Positions 11,401 through 22,069 of a stretch of DNA of 64,000 bases are shown in pieces. A program made the position numbers and the translations under genes. The DNA is from Caenorhabditis elegans (taxonomy: Eukaryota > Nematoda > Chromadorea > Rhabditida > Rhabditidae). Each line of letters begins with the position of its first letter. Positions within the stretch are counted from its first letter, which is position 1. The DNA lies in NCBI RefSeq assembly GCF_000002985.6, contig NC_003280.10, positions 2,418,001 through 2,482,000 on the forward strand, in the 5' to 3' direction. Under the pieces are notes generated by a model. It worked only from the letters and a program-made list of their open reading frames with translations. It was not told the origin of the DNA and ran no database searches.

Positions 11401-11925
11401 CCAATTGATGTCCATGCAAATTATAGTCTGCCCATATTCATCACGATGAGACTTCTCGAAAAAAATGTGATTTGTCAAATAGACATCTTTGTGGAATAGA
11501 CAACAGCCGCAGTCTTTGGTTTCTTGGAATAAGCCATCAGCAATGTCATAAGCCATTACAGTATCCTTGAGTGAATTCCAGAAGAAGCCAATCATATGAC
11601 CGTAATGCTCGCAGAATTTTGAGTATAATGGGCTCAAGTGCTGGAAACAGTTATTCTGCACAACTTGCCTTGGGTCCAAGGTACCCTTGAAAGTCTTCAC
11701 TTTTTCAGACATTTCCTCGTCAATCTCCTGATCCTTGTACACACAACAATCAAATTGTACTCTTCTTATAGAAGAATTTGTTCCGCTGGAATTGTATTTG
11801 AAAATTTCGCCGCCAAACTTCCAGTTTTTACAGAATACTAATTCCTTATGGCAGTAACAGTCTTGGTAATAGATAGGCTCCAAGTCGGTCTCATAGACTA
11901 TCGGAGGAGTTGATGAAGTTGGCAT
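8487..11925 (-). CDS. Divergent homeodomain protein with C-terminal coiled coil
   Basis: Five exons in phase (complement of 11250-11925, 10299-10352, 10163-10245, 8849-10103, 8487-8620) give 733 residues. Residues 226-285 form a homeodomain assembled from four exons without insertions. Conserved positions F8, L16, Y20, Y25, L40, W48, F49 and R53 are present (LDEELIEKWFRARRATSKRE). Asn51, the near-invariant major-groove contact, is Ala (codon 10089-10091), and position 5 is Trp instead of Arg. Residues 1-225 are an unrecognised globular-looking domain with several Cys. After the homeodomain come a basic region, an AHAQAQ repeat, and a long Lys/Glu-rich coiled coil ending in an acidic tail. Start: the ATG at 11925 lies 20 nt after a TTTAG acceptor-like site; an upstream in-frame TTG is ignored. 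The 897-nt intron 1 is filled by a CGGCAAATTGCCG array. Likely a nuclear regulator or homeodomain-derived protein; no gene name recognised. Confidence 0.8.
9550..9612 (-). repeat. Coding minisatellite: AHAQAQ repeat
   Basis: Alternating GAGCATGAGCTT/GAGCTT units on the plus strand encode Ala-His-Ala-Gln/Ala-Gln repeats in the homeodomain protein. The tract keeps the reading frame, so copy-number change in whole 6- or 12-bp units would only alter length. Confidence 0.85.
10560..10975. repeat. CGGCAAATTGCCG imperfect-palindrome array
   Basis: About twenty interspersed copies of CGGCAAATTGCCG, CCGGCAAATCGG and CCGGAATTTTC variants fill most of intron 1 of the homeodomain gene. A short satellite of the same type lies at 11125-11170. 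The motif is self-complementary, so either strand can form many small hairpins. The same family recurs at 61785-62110 and 62215-62290. Confidence 0.85.
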
Positions 11926-12058
11926 ATTGTTCAGCAAATTAACTTCTAAAGTTTAAAGGTACATGGGAAGAAGGGAATTGGAACAGTGCAAGAATATGGA
12001 ATTTTAATGAAAGAGCGCTGAAATTCTGAATTTTTTCAAATCACTTTTTTGGCTTAAC

Positions 12059-13365
12059 TAGGGAAGGTTCTGAAGGTGCCAGCGGCTTTTTGAACTAAAC
12101 CTGTTTCATTCGAAAGCCCATGTTTAGAAACGGTAAAATTTGAATTTTTAGCTGCGAAATTTCATATCTGAGCTCAGGGTGAACATTTAAAGATGCTCAC
12201 AGCAGCACTTTCGGCGCACTCTAGGCGCAATATTGGGGTGTCGGTGAGGGCTGTGGTGGTGGTTTCAAGGAAAATATGTGATTTCTAGTATATTTTACTT
12301 GTTTTGTAAGTCTGGAACTAGTTCCAAAGCTTTTTGAAAAAAATTTTTTTTTTTTTAATTTTGAAATTACACAGAGCATGAAAAAATTATCAAAAAAAAT
12401 TTTTTTAGATATTTTTTCAAAACTTCTTTTAACTTTCACAGTTTATAGACAGTTGTTTGAATACTAAAATAAAACAATTTTTAATGCGGTTTCAGCTTTT
12501 TTGACCAGAAAAATTTATATTTTTTATAGTTTTTTGCGAATTGAACCTTAACTTTGGGCTATGCTATCTTTGTGATGAGCCACAGTCATGGTAAGTGATC
12601 AACTACAAAGTTGTAGAAAATTTTCTGTTTAATATTTTTATAGTTGATAAATTTTCGATATCATCGGTTTTCACAGACTAACATAGCTATGAAATTGGAC
12701 ATTTTTTAAATGTAAACTGCGTTCACGAGAATGCTCTTTTTTCTGCGTGGAGTACAAATACAAAAAATTTATCAACTAAAAATATATTAACCAGAAAATT
12801 TTCTACAACTTCGTAGTTGATCACTTACCATGACTGTGGCTTGTCACAAAGATAGCATAGCCCAAAGTTAAGGTTCAATTCGTAAAAAACTATAAAAAAT
12901 ATAAATTTTTCTGGTCAAAAAAGCTGAAACCGCATTAAAAATTGTTTTATTTTAGTATTCAAACAACTGTCTATAAACTGTGAAAGTTAAAAGAAGTTTT
13001 GAAAAAATTTCTAAAAAAATTTTTTTTTGATAATTTTTTCATGCTCTGTGTAATTTCAAAATTAAAAAAAAATATTTTTTTTCAAAAAGCTTTGGAACTA
13101 GTTCCAGACTTACAAAACAAGTAAAATATACTAGAAATCACATATTTTCCTTGAAACCACCACCACAGCCCTCACCGACACCCCAATATTGCGCCTAGAG
13201 TGCGCCGAAAGTGCTGCTGTGAGCATCTTTAAATGTTCACCCTGAGCTCAGATATGAAATTTCGCAGCTAAAAATTCAAATTTTACCGTTTCTAAACATG
13301 GGCTTTCGAATGAAACAGGTTTCGTTCAAAAAGCCGCTGGCACCTTCAGACCCTTCCCTAGTAAG
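12059..13365. mobile_element. 1.3-kb near-perfect palindromic element
   Basis: The left arm starts CTAGGGAAGGTTCTGAAGG and the right arm ends CCTTCAGACCCTTCCCTAG. The arms (about 12059-12652 and 12757-13365) are inverted complements, with only scattered differences noticed by eye, separated by a central spacer of roughly 100 bp. TA dinucleotides flank the right end, which would suit a TA-targeting (Tc/mariner-like) non-autonomous element. The left junction is less clear. No transposase frame is present. A read-through transcript would form a dsRNA of about 590 bp. Confidence 0.8.
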
Positions 13366-13549
13366 TTCCAGACGTTACGACACTGAAAAGTTGGCAAAAT
13401 TTGATAATTTAACAGATAGTAAGTTTTTTTTTGAAACTTTTGAAAAAATTTCAGCATGTGTCACTGCAAAATTTGATAATCTTGAGAAAGAGTGGTGAAG
13501 GTGGGGAAAAATTATGTTAGCGCTTTAAGAAATTAGCTTAAAATTATTA

Positions 13550-13873
13550 AAGGTGGAGTAGCGCCAGTAGGGAAATTGTTAAAAACCACTCCTTTAGTCC
13601 CGAAATGACCAAATATCATGATAAAACTTTTCGAAAAAATTTTGAAAATTTTTTATTTATTGTCAAAAAGTGGCAATTACTCAGTTTTTGCCACTCATAA
13701 TTTTGGAAGTCGGCCAAAAAAAAAAGTTTTTTTCGACATTTTTTATGTTTTAATTTTATTTAAATTAATTTTATTAAAACATTGTAGGGGTCGAAACATG
13801 CGACATTTCTTTAAATTTCATCAAAAGCTAGTATTTTTCAAAATTATGGCAATTTGCTACTCCACCTTTAAAA
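13550..13873. mobile_element. Short MITE copy (GGTGGAGTAGCGCC family)
   Basis: It starts AAGGTGGAGTAGCGCCAGTA and ends TACTCCACCTTT, so both terminal inverted repeats are present. The interior matches the left half of the 7498-8175 copy. It is an internally deleted member. Confidence 0.72.
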
Positions 13874-14725
13874 CATTGAAATTTCGCAAAAAATGGGCCG
13901 GGAATTTACAAAGTTATGTTCCTTTAATTGGAAAACATTACAAAAGATTATTTTAAAAAAACAATACACATTGAGCACGTCAACGTACCATCTGCCAACG
14001 TACCACTGACTTGCCAATTTGAGGAAATAGTGTACTTTTTATGAGGACACAGAATGCACCAGTACTACACCATTGAATGAGGTGGTGAGATTATTGATTG
14101 GGAAGGCGAGATTACGGCAGCCAACAATTTGGAGAAACCTTATGTTAAAATCAAGAAATTTCTGAAAAACCAAAAGAATCTCTCAAATTTCAATAGATCG
14201 AAACTGTTTGGTAAAAACTAGAATTTCCAATCGTGAAAAAGGTGGGAAATGTCCTAAACCTTCAAAAAACAACAACTCATTTTTCCGACACTACAGTAAT
14301 TCTACAGTACTTCTGCAGTGTGCTACACTAGAAAACAATGTAGATAAGCCATTTACTGAGATTATTGAGATAATTTTGCAATAAAATATTTCCAGATTGT
14401 TCTTTGATTTTTCTGATTTTCTATGTATTGTCGTTTGTTTTTTGCCCGTTAAGATGTTTTTCTTGCTTCTAATAACTTAGAAATTTATAAGAATGACTAC
14501 AATTTTATTGGGTACTCGGGAATTTTTAGTTGAGCCCCTAAACTTTGATAGTGATCTAGGTGGCCTCTGAAAGCCTCTGAGAAAGCTCGGAGTTGTCCTC
14601 CTGTTCTCAAATTTCCTTGCTTTTAAATTGGTTATGAACCAATAAGTTAACTTGAACAATATTTTAAACTCACAATAGCTTTTTAGAAAATGTAAATCCT
14701 GTTGATTTGAGCGAAATCCTGAAAA

Positions 14726-17302
14726 GTGTCCGAATGGCGCAGTAGGATTTTGGCTCCACACACGAGACCGGGGTTCGATCTCCGCTGGGGTTAAATATTT
14801 TTGTTTTGTTGTAACCAACATAATTATTTGAGTGAAAGTTGGGAATTTTGCTTGAAATATCGAATTTTAGGAGTTTTCAGTCATTTTATTCCCATTTTAA
14901 ATTTGTTGGATTGTTTTATTTCAGCGATGAAGTGATTTTCAGGATTTTCTCAAAAACTTCAAAAGTTCAGTTCAAATACATTTTTTCTACAATAAATCTG
15001 AAAATCCGAACCATTTTGACCATTTGCAAGGAAAATGTACGAATGGCGCAGTGGGATTTCGGCTCCACACACGAGACCGGGGTTCAACCCCCGCTGGGGT
15101 TAAATATTTTTGTTTGGCCGTATTTTTAAGGGTTATATTAATTTTGTTGGATACTACATAATCACAAAGATTTTTGTTTTGAAAAAATACCTTTTTTGGC
15201 TAAAACCAAAAATTTGAAAAAAAAATTTTCAAACTTTTCAAAAAAAATTATTTTTTTAACGATTTTTTTTTCAGAAACTTCTAAAATCTTTCAAAAAAAT
15301 TTTTAGAAACAGTGTCCCCCTAATCTTTTTGTACGTTCCACATGAGTGAAAACAGATCCTTTCATATGATCTGAAGGGCGTAAAACGGGCGGAACTAATA
15401 CACTGGGGCGTGGCTTTTTCTACGCTTTGGCTTTTTCATATGATAATGAGATTGATGTTGTGGTAGGCATTACATAGATAACTGTGCCTCTTTCACTTTT
15501 CCCCTCTTTTTGGCGGGGCGAGGGGAACTGGTTTTGGTATTTGGCGGCTTTTCTGGGGTGTAAACTGTTAGCTTTCGACACTAAAATCAGTGATTTGATG
15601 TGATATGTGTGATAATATGTGATAGGTTTTGTGTTTTAACATTTTTATGGCATTTTCATCTTTAAACAATTTTTTTTTGGAAAATTTTGTCTAAAAATTT
15701 TCTGAAATTTTTTTTCCTAAAAAAGTAAATTTTTCTTCTCGAAATTAGTCAAATTTACTCTGAGATTTATAATTCCAACGTTTCAGAAAAAAAAAACTAG
15801 AAAATTTCAGCGTTTTTGGCCATTTTCCTGAAAGTGTCCAACTGGCGCAGTGGGATTTTGGCTCCGCACACAAGACCGGGGTTCGACCCCCAGCTAGGGT
15901 CAAATATTTTTGTTTTGTTTGTGGAGTATTTTTATATGTTTTCACCACAAAATTAACAAAAAAATATCTGAAATTGGTGTCTCAAGATATTTTTTGGTTA
16001 ATTTTTTGACTAAAATCCTTTTTTTTCAAAAATTTTAAATCTGTATAACAGTATAAACACCTTGAAATTGATTAGAAAAACAATTCCAAATTAGTTATCC
16101 TTTTCTGAAAACTAAAATTCCGCCGTTCTGAAAAATTTCCCAAAAAGTGTCCGAATGGCGCAGTGGGATTTCGGGGTTCGGCACCGCTCACAAGACCGGG
16201 GTTCGACCCCCGGTGGGGGTCAATATTTTTTGCATAATTTTCTGAGGTTGAAAATATAAATTATGTGTCATAAAACTTAGTTAAAACTTCAAATTTTGGA
16301 ATTTCGGCAAATTTTTTTTTTAATTTTTAATTTTTTTAAAAATTAATTTTTTTTGTGCTAATTTTTGGGAATTTTTTTTTAATTTGCACCAAAAATCCTG
16401 TTCTAATCAAAAATTTTATAACCTGTACAAAATAATTTTTGACAATTGCGAACCCACCTCTCTAAGTTTGTGTCATCTTTTCTTTTTTGTTCCGAATGAG
16501 TAATGTTTGTCTGTTTGTCTACATCACAATGGTTTTATGAAGGTGTGCGAGTACACCCCTTCTACCTATGCATCCCAAAAAACTACTTTTTTACGATTTT
16601 TTTTACGGTTTTGGGAGGGGATTTTGTGGGGTGGTGGTTTTATAGGCTAAGTTGGAGGATTTTGGTTAGTTTTTTTAGGTTGAAAGTTGTGTAATTTGAT
16701 TAACATGTTTGTAATTTTGTATTTTTGTTCAGATGCTAATTGTAAAAAAATTTGGAATTTTTAGGAATTTTTTTTTCAGAAAAAAAATTGATTTTTTTTC
16801 TGAAAACCTTCCAAAATGTTTTCAAAAAACCCAATAAAACTTACTCCGAAAACCATTTTTCAAACAAAAATAATTTTAAAAAGGAAGAAATCCGAGATTT
16901 TGAACATTTTCCAGAAAAGTGTCCGAATGGCGCAGTGGGATTTTGAATTTCGGCTCCACGCACAAGGCCGGGGTTCGATCCCCGCTGTGGTAAAATATTT
17001 TTGTCTTGGTGTTATGAACTAGCAACAATGAATAAATATGTGAAAATTTGTGTGAAAAGTGGATTTTAGGATGTTTTGGATGAAATATCTAAAAAAAATT
17101 GTTTTGGCAAAAACGTATTTTTCCAAAACTCTTTCTAATGGTCGAAATATTACCAAAACTTGCTTCGGAAGCAGATTTTGATGAGAAATGCTTTTAAAAA
17201 TTCAAAAATTTAAGGATTTTAAGCTATTTTCCAGAAAACGCGCGAATAGCGCAGGGGGATTTTGGTCCCGCACACAAGACCGGGGTTCGACCCCCGCAGT
17301 GG
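14726..17302 (+). repeat. tRNA-like (SINE-type) elements, six plus-strand copies
   Basis: Copies at 14726-14790, 15036-15100, 15834-15900, 16147-16220, 16920-16990 and 17240-17302. Each is about 65-75 bp, with a D-arm/A-box-like GAATGGCGCAGTGGGATTT, a CACAAGACC segment, and a T-arm/B-box CCGGGGTTCGACCCCCG followed by a T-rich end. The 5' and 3' ends do not form a 7-bp acceptor stem, so these are tRNA-derived elements or pseudo-tRNAs rather than functional tRNA genes. The internal RNA polymerase III promoter motifs look intact in most copies. Confidence 0.8.
15340..15580. promoter_or_regulatory. Unique island between tRNA-like elements
   Basis: A higher-GC, non-repetitive island with CATATG motifs (15363, 15436), GGCGTGGC and GGCGGGGCGAGGGG. 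It contrasts with the A/T-rich repeats around it. Candidate distal regulatory DNA for vab-19; inference from composition only. Confidence 0.25.
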
Positions 17303-17579
17303 CAAAATATTTTTGTTTCGGTGTACTAAGTTTGGAAAAATGAACAAAATTGTGAAACTCCCAGTGAAACTTAGATTTTTAAGATTTTGGGATTTTTTCA
17401 AACAAAAAATTTTTTTTCGAAAAATTGTTTTAACTCAATTTTTCTCAAAACTTTCCAAAACTTCTCCAACCTAGTTTTGTCGTGTTTTGTAGCAAATTTT
17501 AAGCTCTACAAGCTGCAAGCCACTAAAAATTCCATAACACATTACCCTTTCGAAGAACTTTGCCCTTTGTCTGCCCCTG

Positions 17580-17830
17580 TCAACTGCCAATGAATATCGA
17601 ATGGCGGGTGGCGCGTGGCGCCATTATCATCGGTTCAACGTCTTCTTTTTGTGTATTCTAAATGTAAAAAAAGGGGCAAAAGGCGTCTTCTTTACTCCGC
17701 TTTCCCTTCTTACAGGAACCGCCGCCGCTTTTACGATTCCGCTTGGCCACGATTTTCACTTTTTTCTGCGTGGACGTGTCTGCGTCTCTTTTCCAATTGA
17801 TATCATATAGATAATGCAGTATTTGGTACA
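17580..17830 (+). promoter_or_regulatory. Candidate promoter island with CTGCGTCTC motif
   Basis: Unique sequence with a GTCTGCGTCTCTTTT motif at about 17777-17791, preceded by a GC-rich region (GGTGGCGCGTGGCGCC). CTGCGTCT-type elements are recurrent in C. elegans promoters. It points toward vab-19, though 7.5 kb away, so an alternative distal promoter or an unrelated ncRNA promoter are both possible. Confidence 0.35.
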
Positions 17831-18021
17831 TTTGACACGTGGAATTTCTGAGATCTATGAAAATCTTAAAAAATGCTATTTTAAAATGGAATTTTTCAGT
17901 TTCCGATTTTTTTTAATTTGGAAGAATTTTTATGTTTTAATATTCCAGCAATTTCCCGATTCTGACGTTTTTTATCCTTTTCCTATAATTTTTAAACTCG
18001 ATGCATCATTAAAAAATTTTT

Positions 18022-18697
18022 AGGCCACAGTGGGGATCGAACCCCGGTCTTGTGTGCTGAGCCAAAATCGCACTGCGCCATTCGGACACTTTTCTGGAAA
18101 TTGCTCAAATTCAGCGATTTTTTTGAGGAAAATCTTTTATTTCACACAGAAAAGTGAATAATTTCTACATTTATAGAGCTAAAGATGAAAAAAAAAAGTT
18201 AATTGGGATTTTACAGCTTTTTAAGGCGAAAAATAGTTTTAAAAATCGTAATTTCTAGGTTCTTGTTCTATTTTAATGCTTTTCTCTTTTAATTTGTGCA
18301 TATAACGAATAATAAAAATATTTGGCCCTAGCTGGGGGTCGAACCCCGGTCTTGTGTGCGGAGCCAAAATCGCACTGCGCCATTCGGACACTTTTTTTGG
18401 AAATTGCTCAAATTCAGAGATTTTTTTGAGGAATTTTTTAAATCATAGAAAAGTAAATATTTTCTATATTTATAGTGTAAAAGATTGGAAAAATTAGGAA
18501 AATTAGGATTTTAAAGTTTTTGAGGGCGAAAAATAGTTTAAAAATCGTAATTTCTAGGTTATAGTTATATTTTAATGCATTTCTCTTTTAATATGGGCAT
18601 ATAACAAATAATAAAAATATTTGGCCCTAGCTGGGGGTCGAACCCCGGTCTTGTGTGCGGAGCCAAAATCCAAAAACACACTGCGCCATTCGAACAC
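18022..18697 (-). repeat. tRNA-like elements, three minus-strand copies, two in a tandem duplication
   Basis: Minus-strand copies at 18022-18090, 18325-18391 and 18624-18697. The last two share flanking DNA (a segment with AAAATCGTAATTTCTAGGTT about 70 bp upstream, and TATAACRAATAATAAAAATA directly before), so a roughly 300-bp segment was duplicated in tandem. The third copy carries a small insertion between A box and spacer. Confidence 0.78.
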
Positions 18698-18844
18698 TTT
18701 TCTGGAAATCGCTTAAAATCTCGATTTTTTAAATTTTTGTATAGTTTTCAGGATGTTTTAAGTTCAGTTTTGATATTTTCGATTGAAAAATATCGAGATT
18801 TTTAACAGAAAACTCAAGTTTTCTTATAAATTTTGAAGATTTCA

Positions 18845-19080
18845 TCAACAAGCAGATTCGTTATCTAGAATATACAGCGTCCCCCCACAAAGTCTAATTG
18901 CGTGAAACACCTTCCGTTCCATCTTCATCGTTTTCCATTCGGATAGATAATAATTAGAGATCTCTATCTGCGCACGCTGCGTCTCTCGTTTCTCTGTGCT
19001 CTCTCGCCGCACACTCGCAACACTCTTCATTTATACGATTCAGAAACCGCGTAGACCACCGTCTTCACCATCATAACTTC
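18845..19080 (+). promoter_or_regulatory. Candidate promoter island with CTGCGTCTCTC
   Basis: CTGCGTCTCTCGTTTCTCTG at 18977-18996, followed by a CTCTCGCC block, is the best match in the window to the C. elegans CTGCGTCT promoter element. The region is unique and repeat-free. It may mark an upstream transcription start of vab-19 whose transcript is later trans-spliced at 25278. Confidence 0.4.
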
Positions 19081-20029
19081 GTATAGTTTTGATTTCTTAA
19101 TTTTATAATTTTATAATTTTATCTTGATTTCGTGCCTTTTTCGATTTGATTTTTAAGGATTTTTAAGTCTTTGAGCTTGAAATTAGTACGAAATATGTGA
19201 AAATATGCTTTGAATTATATAGAAATCAACAAAAAAATTTAAAAATTCAGTTGTTTTGGTCATTTTTGAGCAGTTTCAAAAAAAAGTCCAAATGGCGCAG
19301 TGGGATTTTGGATTTTGGCTCCACTCACAAGACCGAGGTTCGACCCCCGCTGTGGTCAAATTTTTTTGTTTTACCGTTATATGCACAAATTGAATGAGAA
19401 ACTCATGAACATGAAACGAGAACGTAGAAATCACGATTTTTTACTATTTGTTGCATTGAAAAGCTTTAAAATCTCAACATTTCTCGATTTTTCAATTTTT
19501 TTTCATGTTTTGTGCTATGAAAGTAGAAATTTTTCACTTTTCTATATTCAAAATGTTTTCCCCCCAAAAAATCGCTAATTTTGAGCATTTTTCTGAAAAT
19601 TGTCCAAATAGCGCAGTGGGATTTTGGCTCCATCCACGAGACCAGGGTTCGACCCCCCGCTGGGGTCTAAAATTTTTATTTGTTGTGTGTTAATACAAAA
19701 TCTACGGAATATTCTCAAAAGCTAATGTTTTCCAGAATTTCTGAATGTTTCTAGCATTTTTCTGAAAAGGTGCACGAATGGCGCAGTGGGATTTTCGTCT
19801 CCCAGAAGACCAGGGTTCGACCCCCGCTGGGGCTAAAAATTTTTTTTTCGGATTGAAGAAACTTAGAAAATCTTATTTTGCAGTATATAAATAATTAAAA
19901 ACTGATAAATTTGAGATTTTAAATTTTCCGAAAAAAATTCAAATTTTTTTTCAAAATTTTTTTTGGGAATTTTTTAAAGCTTTTTCTCACTTTAACTATA
20001 CAAATCAGTCACATAAATATATATTGTGC

Positions 20030-20180
20030 AACACTACCCGCCTGGGAAAAAAGTGACCACAGGTGAAAGGGAGGGGTCAAACATTACACTTTGTGATGAA
20101 GAAAGGGTCCCCGGCTGGTGATAGATGTGTGCACAATGTGCAACTTGTTGACCAATACTTTTTTGTTTTTTAGTAGGCTT
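20030..20180. promoter_or_regulatory. Unique island
   Basis: Non-repetitive, G/A-rich island (AAGTGACCACAGGTG, AAAGGGAGGGGTC, TGTGATGAAG) between tRNA-like copies. No function can be read from it; listed because it interrupts the repeats. Confidence 0.2.
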
Positions 20181-21079
20181 TACATCATAAGGTTAGTCAG
20201 GTGAGATAAGGTAGTTTTAGAAAAACCTGAAATTTTTTGAGAAAAAAATTTTGAAAAAAAGTTTTTTTAGCTATCTTTTTTCGATTTTTCAGATTTTCAT
20301 ATTGATTTTTTTAAGTTTCACATTATTTATAACCTCCAATAGAGCCCTTTCCATTTTTTTTGGCCGATTAACTGATAACGCTGATAAGAATCCCCTCATG
20401 TGTTGCCATTTTTCACTTTTTCTCCCTATTTCTCTTCTATTCTAAATTTTTTATACATAGTTTATACTCAAAATTTACTTTTTTTTCGTTTGAAATTCAA
20501 AATTCTGAAGTTTTTGAGCGTTTTCAAAAAAAAAAGTGTCCAAATGGCGCAGTGGGTTTTTGGAGTTTGGCTCCACTCACAAGACCGGGGTTCGACCCCC
20601 CGCTGGGGTCAAAATTTTTGTTTTGTTGTTTTATGCTATAGTGAAAGCGAAACTTGTGAAAATAAAACAAGAACGTAGAAATTACGATTTGTTACTATTT
20701 TTTGCCTTGAAGAACTTTAAAATCTCAACATTTCCCGATTTTTCTAACTTTATTTTTAATTTTTTGTATTAAAAATGTAGAAATTATTCCCTTTAATGAT
20801 TTTCCCCAAAAAATCGTTGATTTTGAGCATTTTTCTGAAAACTGTCCAAATGGCGCAGTGGGATTTTGGATTTTTGCTCCACCCACGAGACCAGGGTTCG
20901 TCCCCCAACCGTGGTTAATAATTTTGGTTTTGTTGTTCTCATACATGGTATCATTAAAATTGGGAGAGATAATGTCAAATATTTGAAAATTCTGACGATT
21001 TTTTTTCAGTTTTTGACGTTTAGAAAAATTTTTTTTGTGAAAAAATGAACAAAAAGCAAACAAATTAAGTCCCTTGAGT

Positions 21080-21340
21080 GTTACCAGATGTTAAAGTGTT
21101 ACCAACTCCAAAAATTGCTCATTTTTCACATTCTGTGTCACAAAAAGGGGGCGTGGGGGGTCACCCTTATTCAACACATGTGTCTAAGAATCTAAGAATC
21201 TTTCCCTGTCTGCGTCTCTCCCTATTTCTCAGTATCTTTTCAGTCTTTATGGGACCCCATTCAGAATTGATGCCTCCAGCCGTTTATTAGTTGTAGACTA
21301 CTCACCTTTTCGTTTTCCGAAAAGTATTCGAAAGTAGGTA
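21080..21340 (+). promoter_or_regulatory. Candidate promoter island with CTGCGTCTCTC
   Basis: Unique sequence with CTGTCTGCGTCTCTCCC at about 21206-21222, downstream of GGGGGCGTGGGGGG. Same motif class and orientation as at 17.8, 19.0 and 24.4 kb. Confidence 0.35.
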
Positions 21341-22069
21341 AAGCCAGATTTACGACCTGACATTCTTGCATTTTACACTTTTTTCTTGTTTGAAACTGTC
21401 TTTAAAAAACTTTCGATTCGGTTTTACAGTAAAAAATTGGATTTTAAGCATTTTCCAGAAAAATGGCCGAGTGGCGCAGTGGGATTTTGGCTCCACGCGC
21501 AAGACCTGGGTTCGATCCCCGGTGGGGTCAAATATTTTTGTTTTGTTGTTATATCCATCATATAAAACATTAAATTATGTAATAAAGACCGAAATACGGA
21601 AAAACTGAAATTTGTAAAAAAAAATTGAGGTTTTTAGCATTTTCCTGAAAAGTGGTGGAATGGGCAGTGGGATTTTGGAGTTTTGCTCAACACACGAGAC
21701 CGGGGTTCGATCCCCACTAGGGCTCAAAACTTTTTTCTTTGTTTGCTGTGTCTAAAAAAGTTTCAACCTTGACCGGAAATTGTTAAGGAGGGGGCTTAAC
21801 CCAAGTTCACTTCTTCACAAAAACATCTGTCGTAAAACAAATCGGACATCTGTTGTATGTGTTCGGCTTGCAAGTTCCGGTTGTCAAGTTAGCTCTGACA
21901 AATGGAATTTTATTCAAAAAATTTTTAAACAAATTGGAAAAAATCTAGATAAAATTTTTCAAAATTTTTTAACTTTCTAGAATTTTTCAAAGAGAAAAGC
22001 CCCCACCAAGCCTAGTTTAACATTTTCGTACTTTTTTCATATTAATCACATTGAAACAAACATATTTTA

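Larger units (their letters stand above)
11946..14725. other. Intergenic block of repeats without genes
   Basis: Apart from the large palindrome (12059-13365) and the MITE (13550-13873), nothing coding is supportable. 13365-13495 resembles the repeat at 3117-3245. 13970-14380 contains unique-looking DNA with short repeated CTACAGTA/TACAGTACTTCTGCAG motifs. Several short open frames here are mirror images of each other across the palindrome. Confidence 0.45.
19284..21724 (+). repeat. tRNA-like elements, seven plus-strand copies
   Basis: Copies at 19284-19356, 19600-19667, 19770-19832, 20536-20610, 20842-20915, 21463-21529 and 21651-21724, with A box TGGCGCAGTGGGA and B box GGTTCGACCCC. Several carry a short duplication (GGATTTTGGATTTTGGCTCC) between A box and spacer. 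The last copy has a damaged A box (GTGGAATGGGCAGTGG). Most are preceded by a related flank (TTTTGAGCATTTTTCTGAAAA). Confidence 0.8.

Noticed and set aside
12221..12439. Open frames in the large palindrome
   Set aside because: They are low-complexity translations of the arms, without homology or codon structure.
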